Shown piece by piece: positions 35,212-46,500 of a stretch of 64,000 nucleotides of DNA (position 1 is its first letter; the number at the start of each line of letters is the position of its first letter). The stretch comes from Zingiber officinale (taxonomy: Eukaryota > Streptophyta > Magnoliopsida > Zingiberales > Zingiberaceae), in contig NC_056000.1 in NCBI RefSeq assembly GCF_018446385.1, forward strand, positions 74,472,688 through 74,536,687, given 5' to 3'. Under the pieces are notes generated by a model. It did no database searches and was not told where the DNA came from. It saw nothing but the letters and a program-made list of their open reading frames with translations. The position numbers were made by a program, and so were the translations under genes.

Positions 35212-37003
35212 TGTTGGGACCTTTGTGCCCGCTAGAGGGGGGTGAATAGCGGTTCATTGTGCGCTTGCTTCGTTTGCTTCGTCTTGATGGTTTGCAGCGG
35301 AATACAAATCGAAGACAAACTATACAATGCTAACAAGTAGGATTTACTTGGTATCCACCTCAAGAAGAGGTGACTAATCCAAGGATCCACACATCGACTC
35401 ACTCCTCCACTATGAAATACTCCTTCTCGGTCGTAATCGGAAGCGGAGAAGCCTTGTACAAACCCAAACACACAAATACAACTCACACAAGAAGAGAAAT
35501 ACAAAAATACAAGTGAAAACACACTCTTCTTGCTTACTTGTTGTGTGTTGTTGTTGCCTCTTGAATCTTGGAGATGCACTCCAAGAACCCTCAAGAACTG
35601 GCAAGAAACTCGGAGGAAAACACTGGTGAAGATCGCAGAAAATCGCAGGAAGAAATCGTAAAGATCTGCGGAGAAAACGCTCCGCCAAGGCTTTAAACAG
35701 TGCTCCCAATTGATTCAATCCATCCCCAATCGATTGCCACGTCAGCACCGTTCCATCGCAGCCATCCATCACTTGCATCCTGCCCAACGGTCGAATCCCA
35801 ATCGATCGACCGATCGATTGTGAACATCTGAATCGATCGGTGGATCGATTCAGAAGCTTTCTGTGTTCTCGCGATCGCGCGAGAACTCCCCTGCCCAATC
35901 GATCGACCGATTGATTGGCAGCTCCCAATCGATCGACCAATCGATTGGCAGCTCCCAATCGATCGCTCGATCGATTGGGAAAACTTCTGTGCTCATGATT
36001 TCACATCCTAATCAATCGACCGATCGATTGGGCCTTCCCACAATCGCAGCACACTCCAATCGATCCATTGATCGATTGGACTCTGGTTCAATCGATCACC
36101 CAATCGATTGACCAGCCTGGACTTGACTCAAACTCAAGTCCAAAATCTTCAACCCAACTCTTGGTCAACCGTGACCTGTTGGGTCTCCATGCCTAGCATT
36201 TGGCTACACCCGACCAACCTCGAACTAGCCTTCTAGCCTCCTCCATCAGCCTTGCGTCCCTCGGATATCTCTCATTCTTCACGCCTTGCCTTCAAGAGCT
36301 TCCTTCGACCTCATCCTAGTTATCGAGTTCTCCTTGCCAAGTCACACTAGGACTTACCTTGCCAAGACCACATGCTTGGACTTACAACCTTTGTCAAGAT
36401 CACACTTGGACTTTCCAATTGCCTGGCTCCTCACCAGGACTTTTTCCTTTGCCAAGATCACGCTTGGACTTTCCAATTGCTTGGCTTCTCACCAGGACTT
36501 TCTCCTTTGCCAAGATCACACTTGGACTTTTCAAAAGCCTAACATCCAGGTAGGACTTTCCCAGTCAAGTCTTCTGTCAACCTTGACATGCTTGACTTGT
36601 ATTCTCATCAACCTGGTCAACCCTTTGACCATCTCCACAACCGGACTTTCCAAAAGCCTAACATCTAGTTAGGACTTTCCCAGTCAAGTCTCCTGTCAAC
36701 GTCGACCTGCTTGACTCGTATTCTCATCAACCTAGTCAACCCTTTGACCATCTCCACAACCGGACTTTCCAAAAGCCTAGCATCTAGTTAGGACTTTCCC
36801 AGTCAAGTCTCCTGTCAACCTTGACCTGCTTGACTTGTATTCTCATCAACCTTGTCAACCCTTTGACCATCTCCCCGACCGAACGATTGCTCCAGCAATC
36901 TCCTTATATTGTCAAACATCAAAACTCAAATCCTGACTCAAGCTTGACTCAACTCAAGCTTAGTCAAATTGGTCAAACTTGACCTAGGAAAATTGCCCCA
37001 ACA
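35212..37003 (-). repeat. 5' LTR of element E
   Basis: 1792 bp. It contains eight AATCGATC/GATCGATT dyads (about 35799-36112) and, at 36363-36790, stem-loops such as CCTGG/CCAGG, CCAAG/CTTGG and CCTAAC/GTTAGG (36658-36674). It therefore has the same two-layer design as the D LTR, read on the other strand. It has one more CCAAG unit than the 3' LTR. Confidence 0.9.
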
Positions 37004-38463
37004 ACCCCGACCGACATTGTTGCAATTTTCCTCTTTACGGGCTGACGGGCGTGACCGCTTGGCGGATGCCCAGGCAGGCCTTTCATATTCTCTTCACGAA
37101 GGCTGCTGTCGGTGCTGCTCGGCTCTCGACCTTCCTTCCTCTTGATGTCCTCCTGATCGGCTATGCTGGTAGTGATCGGGACTCAAGGATCAGTGGAAAA
37201 TCTTGGAGAAGCCGGTTGGCGAGGTTTCGCTTTGAGATGGTAGCAATCTCTGGTGTTATGGGTCGGTGAGCGATGATAACTACAGAATAGCGGAGTTCAT
37301 GGTTGGGACTTGTTGGGCCTTGCCCGCTCAGCGTCCACATGTTGAACTGCATGGGTCCGAGGCTCTTGGTGTTGCTGCATGGTGTCCGCTCGGGGCCCCT
37401 TAGGCGGCTGGTGTGTGTGTGTGTGTGTCGTTTAGCTCTCCAGGATAGATGTCGGGTCGGGGATCACTTCCTTCCTCCGAGCCACCTAAGTTTCTTCGAC
37501 GTTGATGTATTCGGTAGCTCGCCCTACCAAATGATCAAAGTCTATCGAGGGCTTCCGAATGAGTGAGCAAAAGAACTCACCCTCTATAAGTCCCTGTGAG
37601 AAAGAACTTACTAAGATCTCCGAAGTGGTTGATGGGACTTCCATGACCACCTAGTTAAATCTTTTAATATAGGCCCATAATTCTTCCTTAGAGCCTTGTT
37701 TGACCACGAACATGTTGGCGTTCATCTTCTGATAGGAACGACTCCTCGTGAAATGCTGAAGGAATGTCGTTCGGAAGTCTTTAAAGTTACGGATGGATCA
37801 GATCGGCAATCGTTTGAACGATCTCTACGCTGATCCAGAGAGCGTGGTGAGGAATACTCGGCATTTGACTCCATTGGTATACTGGTGGAGCGTGGTCATG
37901 TTGTCGAACTTGATCAAATAATCTTCGGGGTCGGTTGCCCCTGTGTATTCCCTGATCGTCAGTGGTCTATAATGACGTGGCAGTTGGTCGTTAAGGATCT
38001 CCTCGGAGAACTGCCTATTGATTCGCTCGGGAGAGTCGTCGAGCTGGGTGCTTTCCCTTTCCGTCCATTCCGGATGGGCGCATCCTCTGAAGAGGAACTC
38101 TGTGGTTTTTCCGCTCGACCCTGCTCTTCCGATGGCGTGCGAAACAATGCATGGTGGTAAGGAATTGGCACGTTCGGCAGTTCTCCGAAGACGCCAGTCG
38201 GCCTGTTGTTTGGCTGGCGCACGACAAGATTTTCCACTCGACCTTTGGGATCAACTCGCTGACTCATTGATGACATGACAAGATCGGTGGTTGCTCGGCC
38301 TTCAACCGCCGCTTCTTATTGTTGTTGTACCATTTTTGTAGCTCGAGCATTTATGAGCATCTCCAACTCTTCTTGTGTTAGCATTACGATGATGAATCGT
38401 CTAGTATCTTCCATATTTTTGTTTCAGTCGAATGTACTACATAGCCATAAACAATAGCTACGA
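37004..38463 (-). mobile_element. Ty3 element G, proximal piece: gag
   Basis: On the minus strand a broken Ty3 gag lies between about 38457 and 37480, with the same blocks as H (ME DTRRF... start, PIPYHHALFRTPSE, then the gag core). Downstream sequence runs to the E junction. In minus-strand order it precedes the protease piece at 3301-2443. Confidence 0.78.
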
Positions 38464-39761
38464 AGATTCAAAGGTACCCCCTATCGCTCCGTGGGTTTGA
38501 ATTTGTGCAACTCCTAATACCAATTTCAGCTATACTGAGCTAACATAGGGCCTTCGAAACCTCCCTCATTAAGACAGGGTTCAGACAGCTAAGAGTCGGA
38601 GAAACCAATTAGTCAATTAGTGCATATAAACTATTTCTTTCTTAGTGCATATAAACTATCTCTCTTAAGGATAGTAGCCGGAAGAGATTCCACTATAAAG
38701 GGCACCAACTCATTCAAAATACCAACTCATTCAAAATATCCCGAGCAAATATAGTAGCTGCTCGCTCCATTTCATTCTTTTGTCTTCATCCTCTTCTTGA
38801 ATAGGAATACAATAAAAGGTAACCCACGGGGACCTACTTCATCCTCTTCTTGAATTGGAATACAATAAAAGGTAACCCACGGGGACCTACTTGAAAAGGA
38901 TAAAGAGAAGATTTTTATAGACGGCGTTAAAAATGATCCTATTCGAAAGCGAAGAAGATGATAAGTTAGGGATGTGACTAGAAGTTTGACAGAGCGAAAA
39001 CTCTACGTGGTCCTACAACACAAAAGCGTCAGTGCTGGATTGGGAAGGGGTTCCCGGTGTTGGCCCTTCGACGCTCAAGTCAGTTCCCAATGATGTGGAG
39101 AAAACTGTAGCAAAGAGCGTGTAAGATAACAAAGTTGCGCACACCTCCCCTTCTAAATGGAAACCTCCTTTTATAGTGTCACTGTAGTGTCTGTGTACGC
39201 ATCTCAAAGTGTGTGTGTTTTCGCAAATGCCCTATGAAAAGACAAGTCAAAAAATATCCCTGACACCTTTCCTTAAGCGAGCATGCATATATCTCTGATG
39301 CGATAGGTGGGAAGTTTTTAAAGTACAATTTGCCTGCGGAACATGCTCTGTTAATGGCACAAACCTCCAAAAGAGTACGAAGAGATACGCAGGTGACCCC
39401 CGTTATAGGTCAACCAGTGTCCGCTCAGCCGAGAAACCCCCGCTCGGCCATGATGAACAACACCATCTTTCTTTTACTTATCTTTTCCGTAGTCGGAGGA
39501 CTACCTCTCTCCCTAACGAACACGCTGCTCACTTGGACGAGACAACGATCAAGAGCTAGATTATCTGTTTGTCCCTTAACTTAATGCTATCCGCTCGACC
39601 TTACCTGCCCGGTCGAGCATGTCATCTGTCCGACCATAACTAGCCCGTTCAATCATTCTACGACCAACGTCTCTTTTTCTTCCTTAACTTTAACCTCCAC
39701 ATTGACTAGTCTCCCTTGCTTTGACCTATCTTTGATGGGACCCTACTTCATCACCGTATCA
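38464..39761 (-). repeat. 5' LTR of Ty3 element G
   Basis: Ends CATCACCGTATCA at 39761 (plus) and resembles 1350-2233. It includes a 58-bp direct duplication (CATCCTCTTCTTGAAT...GGGGACCTACTT, about 38783-38895) and doubled AGTGCATATAAACTAT and CCAACTCATTCAAAATA strings. The inner edge is approximate. Beyond 39761 the sequence is host. Confidence 0.7.
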
Positions 39762-40528
39762 CTAAGGAACAAATGTTTTGGGTTGTAATTGGTGAATAAG
39801 CTCAATCCTAAATCAAGTCAAAATTCCCGAGAAAAACCAGTCGATTAAAATTTAAAAATATAGATTCTCATAAAATGCCATTTAAATGCTTCATATTAAT
39901 AGCATTTAATGTGGATGAAACAAACCAAGTAAAGCATGACATAGGCCAAGAAAACACCGCTCAGTGAGGAAAACACTTGCATACAACCAAATGGCCAGCT
40001 ACTGCAATATAAAAGCAGTTACAAGTCACTATCTGAGCTAGGTAAATAGGCAATTCATATACATAGAGCACTGCAAGGTGAGCAATGTTATTGTTAAGGA
40101 AGCATAGCACAGGCTCTATTATTCATGGAGCCTGCGTTGTGGATATCACAATCAGTTTCTACTAAATGCTACAGACTAAAATATATTACATCACATCTGC
40201 GCTTTGCTCTTGCAATATTCTACAAACTTCTATAGTTCGAACTCGACGTAACTTCTACTATCAGCGGAATGAAGCCAGCTAATTCTGAGAATCTGTAGGT
40301 CGTGAAATCAAAAAAGAAACAGAAAATGTAGCATCCTGGTTGATGATAATTAACCTCAGATGAAAAAACACCATGGAAAATGAAGGACTAATGGTTGTTC
40401 TGTTGAACGATCCCAACCATGAGTTGAACAATCTTTTTCTTCATTTTGAAGCCATGGAAAGTCCTAATCATGGGATTTGTTCAGTAAGTTGGGTACAATC
40501 CTGCACAGAAGCCTGATCATAAGGCGTT
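39762..40528 (-). other. 3' flank and probable 3' UTR of the MAPKKK gene
   Basis: The 767 bp between the stop codon of the kinase gene and the edge of Ty3 element G. AT-rich host-type sequence with no other gene seen. Part of it should be the 3' UTR; the exact end cannot be read. Confidence 0.5.
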
Positions 40529-43500
40529 CTAGTGAACCTGCTCATGTGACTTGGGTAATGCATACAACTGAAAATTTCCTGTATCCAACGGCACACCATT
40601 TAGAGTATTCACAGGATCGCTAGCTGAACTCAGTCTAAGATGGATTTGCTGTGGTGATGGCATGCTACGACTGATCTCAGAAGCAGATTGTGGTACAGGA
40701 AAAGTTGCTGTCTCAAAAGTTTCTAGATGAGAGTGACAGTTTTCCCTGAAGAGGAAAACATTATTGTAACACTTGAAAGGTACCAGTTTGAACAGTCCCA
40801 TATTAAGCAAACACCATGCTTACCCATTGCATGAGTTTTTTCCTTTAACACACAGCTCACTTCGTGATTTACTTTTCTCTCTTGGACTGGCAGTGTTTTC
40901 CTATCATAATGATATGAGACTTTTATGACATTTGAAATGATAAAGTAAAGATTATTTGTAGAGCTGGTTGAATAACACCACGACTTACAATTGTTTTACT
41001 CCCTGGAATACCTTCAGGATTGCCAAGGATATTGTAGTTGTAGTGGAAGAACCGAATGAATGGATGTTCAAGCAACTTCAAGGCAGTTGGCCTCTCGGCA
41101 GGATTCCTACGAAAGCAGGATCGCAGGAAGTCTTTACCCTCATTAGACAGCGATTCAGGTATTGGTGGGTCCTTATGCAAAACTTTGAACATAGCAGCAG
41201 CCTGTTGTCAACATAACCAACTCATATTCACACGAACCAAGTTAAAGTACACCATAAAAGGTCAATCAGTGGTCTAAAGAACGTAATTTTCCAAGAATAG
41301 CTAAATTTAACATATTAAATCGATCTTTGAATATCTATCAAGTCATAAATATAGGCATGATTTTTCAATTCCAGCAAAACATGGTTATCCAACCATCAAG
41401 TTTTTGAGAAGTATTCAGACTTCAAAATAACAACCACTGCAACTCAAAGAAGCATGTTTGTTGAGCGTCCAATATTCATACTTCACCAATCAGAGCTGGA
41501 ATATCCAGTGGGATTGTAATCAACTTCCAATGTTTTTACTTTTAAATGCCATTAACTGCATTGCAAATTATTATCGTCATTAAACCGTACTAATTCAATC
41601 AGCCAGGCACGATTAGAAAGGGATGACGAACCCAACCACAATGTCACATTTTTGCACAACCTAAGAATGATACAACAGTCATACAAGACTCCAGGAGTTC
41701 CTCTTGAGTTCATATGTTTAGTCATTGTCCTATTAACAATACATCTTTAATATCTTGTGAATATCAGGTCCAACATATCCAATCATTCCGAAATTTATGT
41801 TCATCCCCTGCTTGCGGTGAGTGATATCACCTTTTGCTCTTATGTTTCATTAGTTTCAACTCTGATTATTCACCACAAGGGCCGCTCCGCTAGGACAAAA
41901 TGTCCCCCGTGATTTACCTACTTATATGTTACCGTAGGGCAGGCGATACTAGGCCGCTTGGAGTGCACGATATCACTTTTTGCTAATACCAAAAATAAAA
42001 AAAGGGGGGTGGGGGTGATTCTTTGAATTTAAAAAACTCAGCTACCTTGGTAGTGGTGTATCAGGTGGCAGGATTCACAATTGAGAACTTAAATTTGCTG
42101 CAAATAGGACATTCACAGATGATGAAAACGTGTTAGAACATCAAAATCAGTGTTTTCCATGTACTATGGCATGAACAAGGAATGCTAGGAAACGGAAATA
42201 CTACCAAACCTATAGACACCTAATCTCATTCTCTAGAACAACGAAATAAGTTTGTCCTTCGGGTTGCCTAGTCTAATCGAGATGGAATTAAGGATATGAA
42301 AAGAGATGAAGCAAACTTGTCATGGGTTTAGAAAACAATATTATGAATGCAATACTTTTCTTGGGGTATATATAACCTGTTCTCCTAATGCCAGCTGCCA
42401 ATCCTAAGACAAAAGACTGAAAGAGACTATATAGTGAAAAACTAGGATAAGATTTATAGCAAGAAAAGGAGGCCATAAACCCAATCATACTAGAATTCAG
42501 ACCTATGACAGGATATGGGCTCCGTTTTGTCACTTTGTTAAGTCTTTGACAATCAAAAATGATTTCTTCAATTTTGAAGAAGTCTAATAATAAGAAGAGT
42601 CAAGAAGTATTCTAGACAGCTTGATGTCATGACCTTCAATACAGAAGTACTGCATAGCAATAATATTGTCTCCTTGATCTGGCATTTCATATTAACCAAC
42701 AGTGGTTCCTACTCGACTTCACGTTATATTGACAAAGCCAGAGAGGAGTCACCGTGGAAAACTAAGTTGTTGGTTTTACTCCCTTATCTACTACCCCCTT
42801 GTCACATTTGATGCAACTTTCAACAAATTAATATAAATATCATAGGCAAAACTAGCAATCCTGATATAGTCATATAGTCAACAAAATAATTTAAACTAGC
42901 CACTTGTGATTATTGGATCCTTGGACACTTCATTATGCTGTTCAATATATATGTGTTTGCAATTCCAACTGTAAATTTGCTCGTTATTATTATGCCCTAT
43001 CAAATATGAACACCAGACAAAAAAAAAACAATGTCGTAGAAATCATTATGGGAAAAGGAAGTCCATAGTACAAAAGTCATGTTAATCCAGGTAGCAAACT
43101 GTGGATTGAATCTGTATATGGAGTCCAAATTATCTTTACAAACATTTGCAAGCTTATATATGATGGTTTGACTGGTGAAATTCATAAAGTTATAAATCTA
43201 AAAACAAAGAAAAATGGAGCATCTAACCACAAATAACTAGGAGTGTACAAGAAAATCTACCCCTTCTAAACCATTCCAAGGCTGTTTTCCTGTAAACATC
43301 TCAATAATAGTGCATCCCAAACTCCAAATATCAACAGCAAGATCATAGCCAATATCCTTGTTCAGCGTTGCTTGCATAACCTAAATAGAGGAAATAGGTT
43401 AAAGAATTAAAATTGATGTATATTAAGTGAGCATGCAAACAGAAATTTTGTGTAGATCAATTTTGAAAGAAAATACTTTTGAATTGCTTTCATAAGAAAA

Positions 43501-46500
43501 AAAAAACAAGGTTTTACCTGGTTTCATAACAGGGTCGATACATGCTACAGAAAGAGATATAGTCCCATGTCAAATGGGTGTGAAATAAACAGAAACAGGA
43601 GTAGCCACATTCAAAACAGGTAAAAATATTTGGTGAGAAAAGATGAGTACTCAGTTAAAGGTTGCAAATTCTCAGGTGCTTAAATGAAGGGCCCCAAAAA
43701 AATGAAGTCCTATAAAACTTTCAGAATTTTTTCATTGGCGTTCCACAGTAATTGTAGTTGAAAAGAAAAGACAGCATACAGCTTAACTTGAAAACAAACA
43801 TCAAATACAGGAGTGGATCAGAAAGCTACCAGTACTAAAATCCTTATGAAATTGTACAGTTCCAAGTATGATTGGTAAACTTGAATAAGAAAAAGGTGGC
43901 ATCTGTTTGAGTAATATGCTTGGACATTTGGAAAATTAAGAGCAGGAACATCGCATTACTCTTTTAACCAAGCAGCTTCTAAAGCAGGCAAATGAAATTC
44001 TTGATGCACCACTGAAGGACTCTCCGTCCCAGCTGCTCTGCCATTGTCAACTGGATTCCCTCCTTTCCTTCAATCCCAAAACCTGCACTTCCTCTTACTC
44101 TATGCTCCTCCATCAGGACTTTGAGGCTGTTTGACCAGGGCGTTTTGAGCATCCCACTCAAGCATGTTGACACCTGTTTCCCCACTGAGCCTAGGCTCCT
44201 TGCTGATGCTTCCCTTTCTCCTACACCTTGTTCAGTATGTGCTCCTCCTGTGATGCATTGGTGCTCAGCATTCTCAGCTGCATCTGTTGTATCCTCACAT
44301 CAATAGGCCAAATCAACATCCTCAATGAGGTGTCTACAATTCCTTTGGTACATGAATGACAAAGTACCAGAGAAGATGAAGATGGAATGCTGACAACTAT
44401 ATCTTAGCCTAGGAGCACTTCCTGCCTCAATGCCCTCAATCTCATTTTCATCCTCCTAGAATGGAGTCATTGCAGTAGACCACTGAAACATTTTCCCCAT
44501 AGCAGTTGCTATATTGTGTGGCCATGGCCCATGGAATGTCAATCAAAGCCCTCACCATTCTTTGTTCTCGTAATGCAATCCAGCAAATTTGGCATCAATT
44601 TCTTGGACACTGTGCTCACTAACAATGGGAACCTTGGGTCTGAACAGTGGTGAATTTTGCTTTGTTTGTGAAGGCTTCAGAATCAAGAGGGTAAGCTATT
44701 GCTCAGCAGTGTTTGTAGGCCTTCAAGTAGTAGTTGAGGTGGTGGTGAGTGTTTGGCTAGGCTTTGTCCATATTATTAGCTTGTTGACTGGTCCTGGTTA
44801 GCTATATAGTGTTGGTGCAATTATGCCTAAGTGGTTGAGTCTGACCAACTTGTTAAGTGAACATGTGGGTAGTGACCACGTGGATGGTTTTAATGTGGTT
44901 GGTAAAGAGTTAAATTAGATTTAATTTATTTTACTCTGTTGAGTGATAAGTGTACGAAGTAGACAAGGAATTGAGGGTACAAGTTGGAAAAGACTAAGTA
45001 GGTCTAGGGTCGGTTAGATAGTTGGCAAAAAGGAAAACTACAGGAGCCACTTGGTAAATGGAGAAGTACAAGTAGGCCAAGGATACTGGAAACTTTGCAA
45101 AGGAAAATGTTCAAGAGGTGCTTGACAGATAAAGAAGATGCGGATGTAAAGATTTACTGACAAGTTGTAGAAGACCAGGATAAAGAATGATCATGTCAAG
45201 AGGATGTTGGTTCGATGGCTCAAAGACTTCGATCAATAAGAACTTGAGGGCGAAGAGAATGTCCCCAGGGCGTAGCACAGTTGGGGGTGCATGGTCTTGT
45301 GGTTGAGAGGTCCAAGGTTCGATCCTCGGGGTGTCACGGCTTGGGATTAACGTCTCTGCCATGCGCTTTTAACTGTGTACCTGCATTTACCTCCCTCCAT
45401 ATCCGCGTCTTATACTTAAACATATACTCAACCAAGGAAAAGGTGTCCCAGGTCAAACTTAATGAGCAAGCTCGAAGTGGAACATATTGAGTCAGCTAGG
45501 TAGTTGACTATAGATGGTGTGCTCGTGAATAGAAACGTTCAATTCTGGCTTGAATTGACTAAAATGTAATTTAATTGACTAAAGTTGCTTGAGTTGACTG
45601 AGTAGTTAACTAATGAGAATTGAGTCAAGTAAAATGATCTTAAGTCAACTCAAGAATTTTTCTTTGTAGGATAAGATTTGCCGCAGAATTTGAGTCAACT
45701 AGGATAAATGGAGTCAACTAGGGTCTAGACTACAGTGAAACATCACGGATTTATCCAAGGTGAATTGGTTGACTAGAACTCAAGTTGAATAAAGGCAAAG
45801 TCATTGAAAACAAAAATGTTTATCCAGTTGGGCCGACTAATGACAATTGAAATTTATTAATGAAGATTTGGAGTCAATTGGAAGGATTTTGAATCAACTG
45901 AAAAAGAAATATTCACTGCAGATAAGCTTCTGAGGTTTGACTTTTCAATCGACTGATGAACAATTTGACTCAACCAAATCATCTAGGCTGCTACAAAAAT
46001 CTATTACTCTGACACCGTTAGTACAAACATCTAATGTGGGTGTAAATCTAGCGTTCAGCACAATTATTTCTATCAGTTGTAGCAAAAGGTGATTACGCTT
46101 ACCTAAACGCCCCTCACAACCCATCCCTACGTTATGTGAAAGGAGATAAATCACGGGATCAGCTTATAACCGACTGCCAAATTGGCTAGGAAGTGAGAGA
46201 GTTTTTTTTTCCGAAGGCATGCCCCCGCCGGGAATTATTTCTATCAGTGATTAATAGTATAGCGTGTCGACTGTAAGAGTTAATAACAAATACTTGCACA
46301 AAGGGAGTAAATTAATAGTCTAAACATAATATCAAATATCCTTTTAAGGAATGTATGTGTACAGGTAAAAAAAAAATCACATTTTTGTTTTTAACTCTCT
46401 TGAACATTTTGCGAAAATTTTCACACTGTTGAAAAGTTTACCTGCATTAGCTTCTCTTTTCAATATTAGTATAAGATTATTGATCTCTTTTCAATATTAG

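Larger units (their letters stand above)
3302..37003 (-). mobile_element. Element E: gag-only copia-type retrotransposon with nested insertions
   Basis: On the minus strand: 5' LTR 37003-35212, primer site 35209-35198 (TGGTATTAGAGC, initiator-Met type), gag 35139-33448, further internal sequence 30771-30046, 14958-12289 and 4962-4894, polypurine tract, and 3' LTR 4893-3302. The interruptions are D (4963-12283), B (14959-30040) and A (30772-33442), each with its own site duplication. Removing them leaves about 8.6 kb. The remaining internal sequence aligns end to end with the inside of D, and no reverse transcriptase or integrase belongs to it. E is therefore non-autonomous, of the gag-only type described in plants. 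The LTRs differ by several percent in the stretch I compared by eye, so E is older than D. Flanking 5-mers (GCCCT, ACCCC) do not match cleanly. Confidence 0.85.

Noticed and set aside
3297-37008. A clean site duplication around element E
   Set aside because: Flanking 5-mers GCCCT and ACCCC share only the middle CCC; the insertion is supported instead by the continuity of Ty3 element G across it.
37412-37428. GT microsatellite as a feature of note
   Set aside because: Only about eight GT units within a broken Ty3 gag region; too short to be informative.
41823-41984. Target-site duplication GATATCACYTTTTGCT around one insertion
   Set aside because: The two strings are better read as the heads of two tandem SINE-like copies, since the 46078 copy has the same head.
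43979-44306. Coding exon inside kinase intron 7
   Set aside because: Exons 7 and 8 of the kinase join in phase without it, and neither strand gives a recognisable domain.
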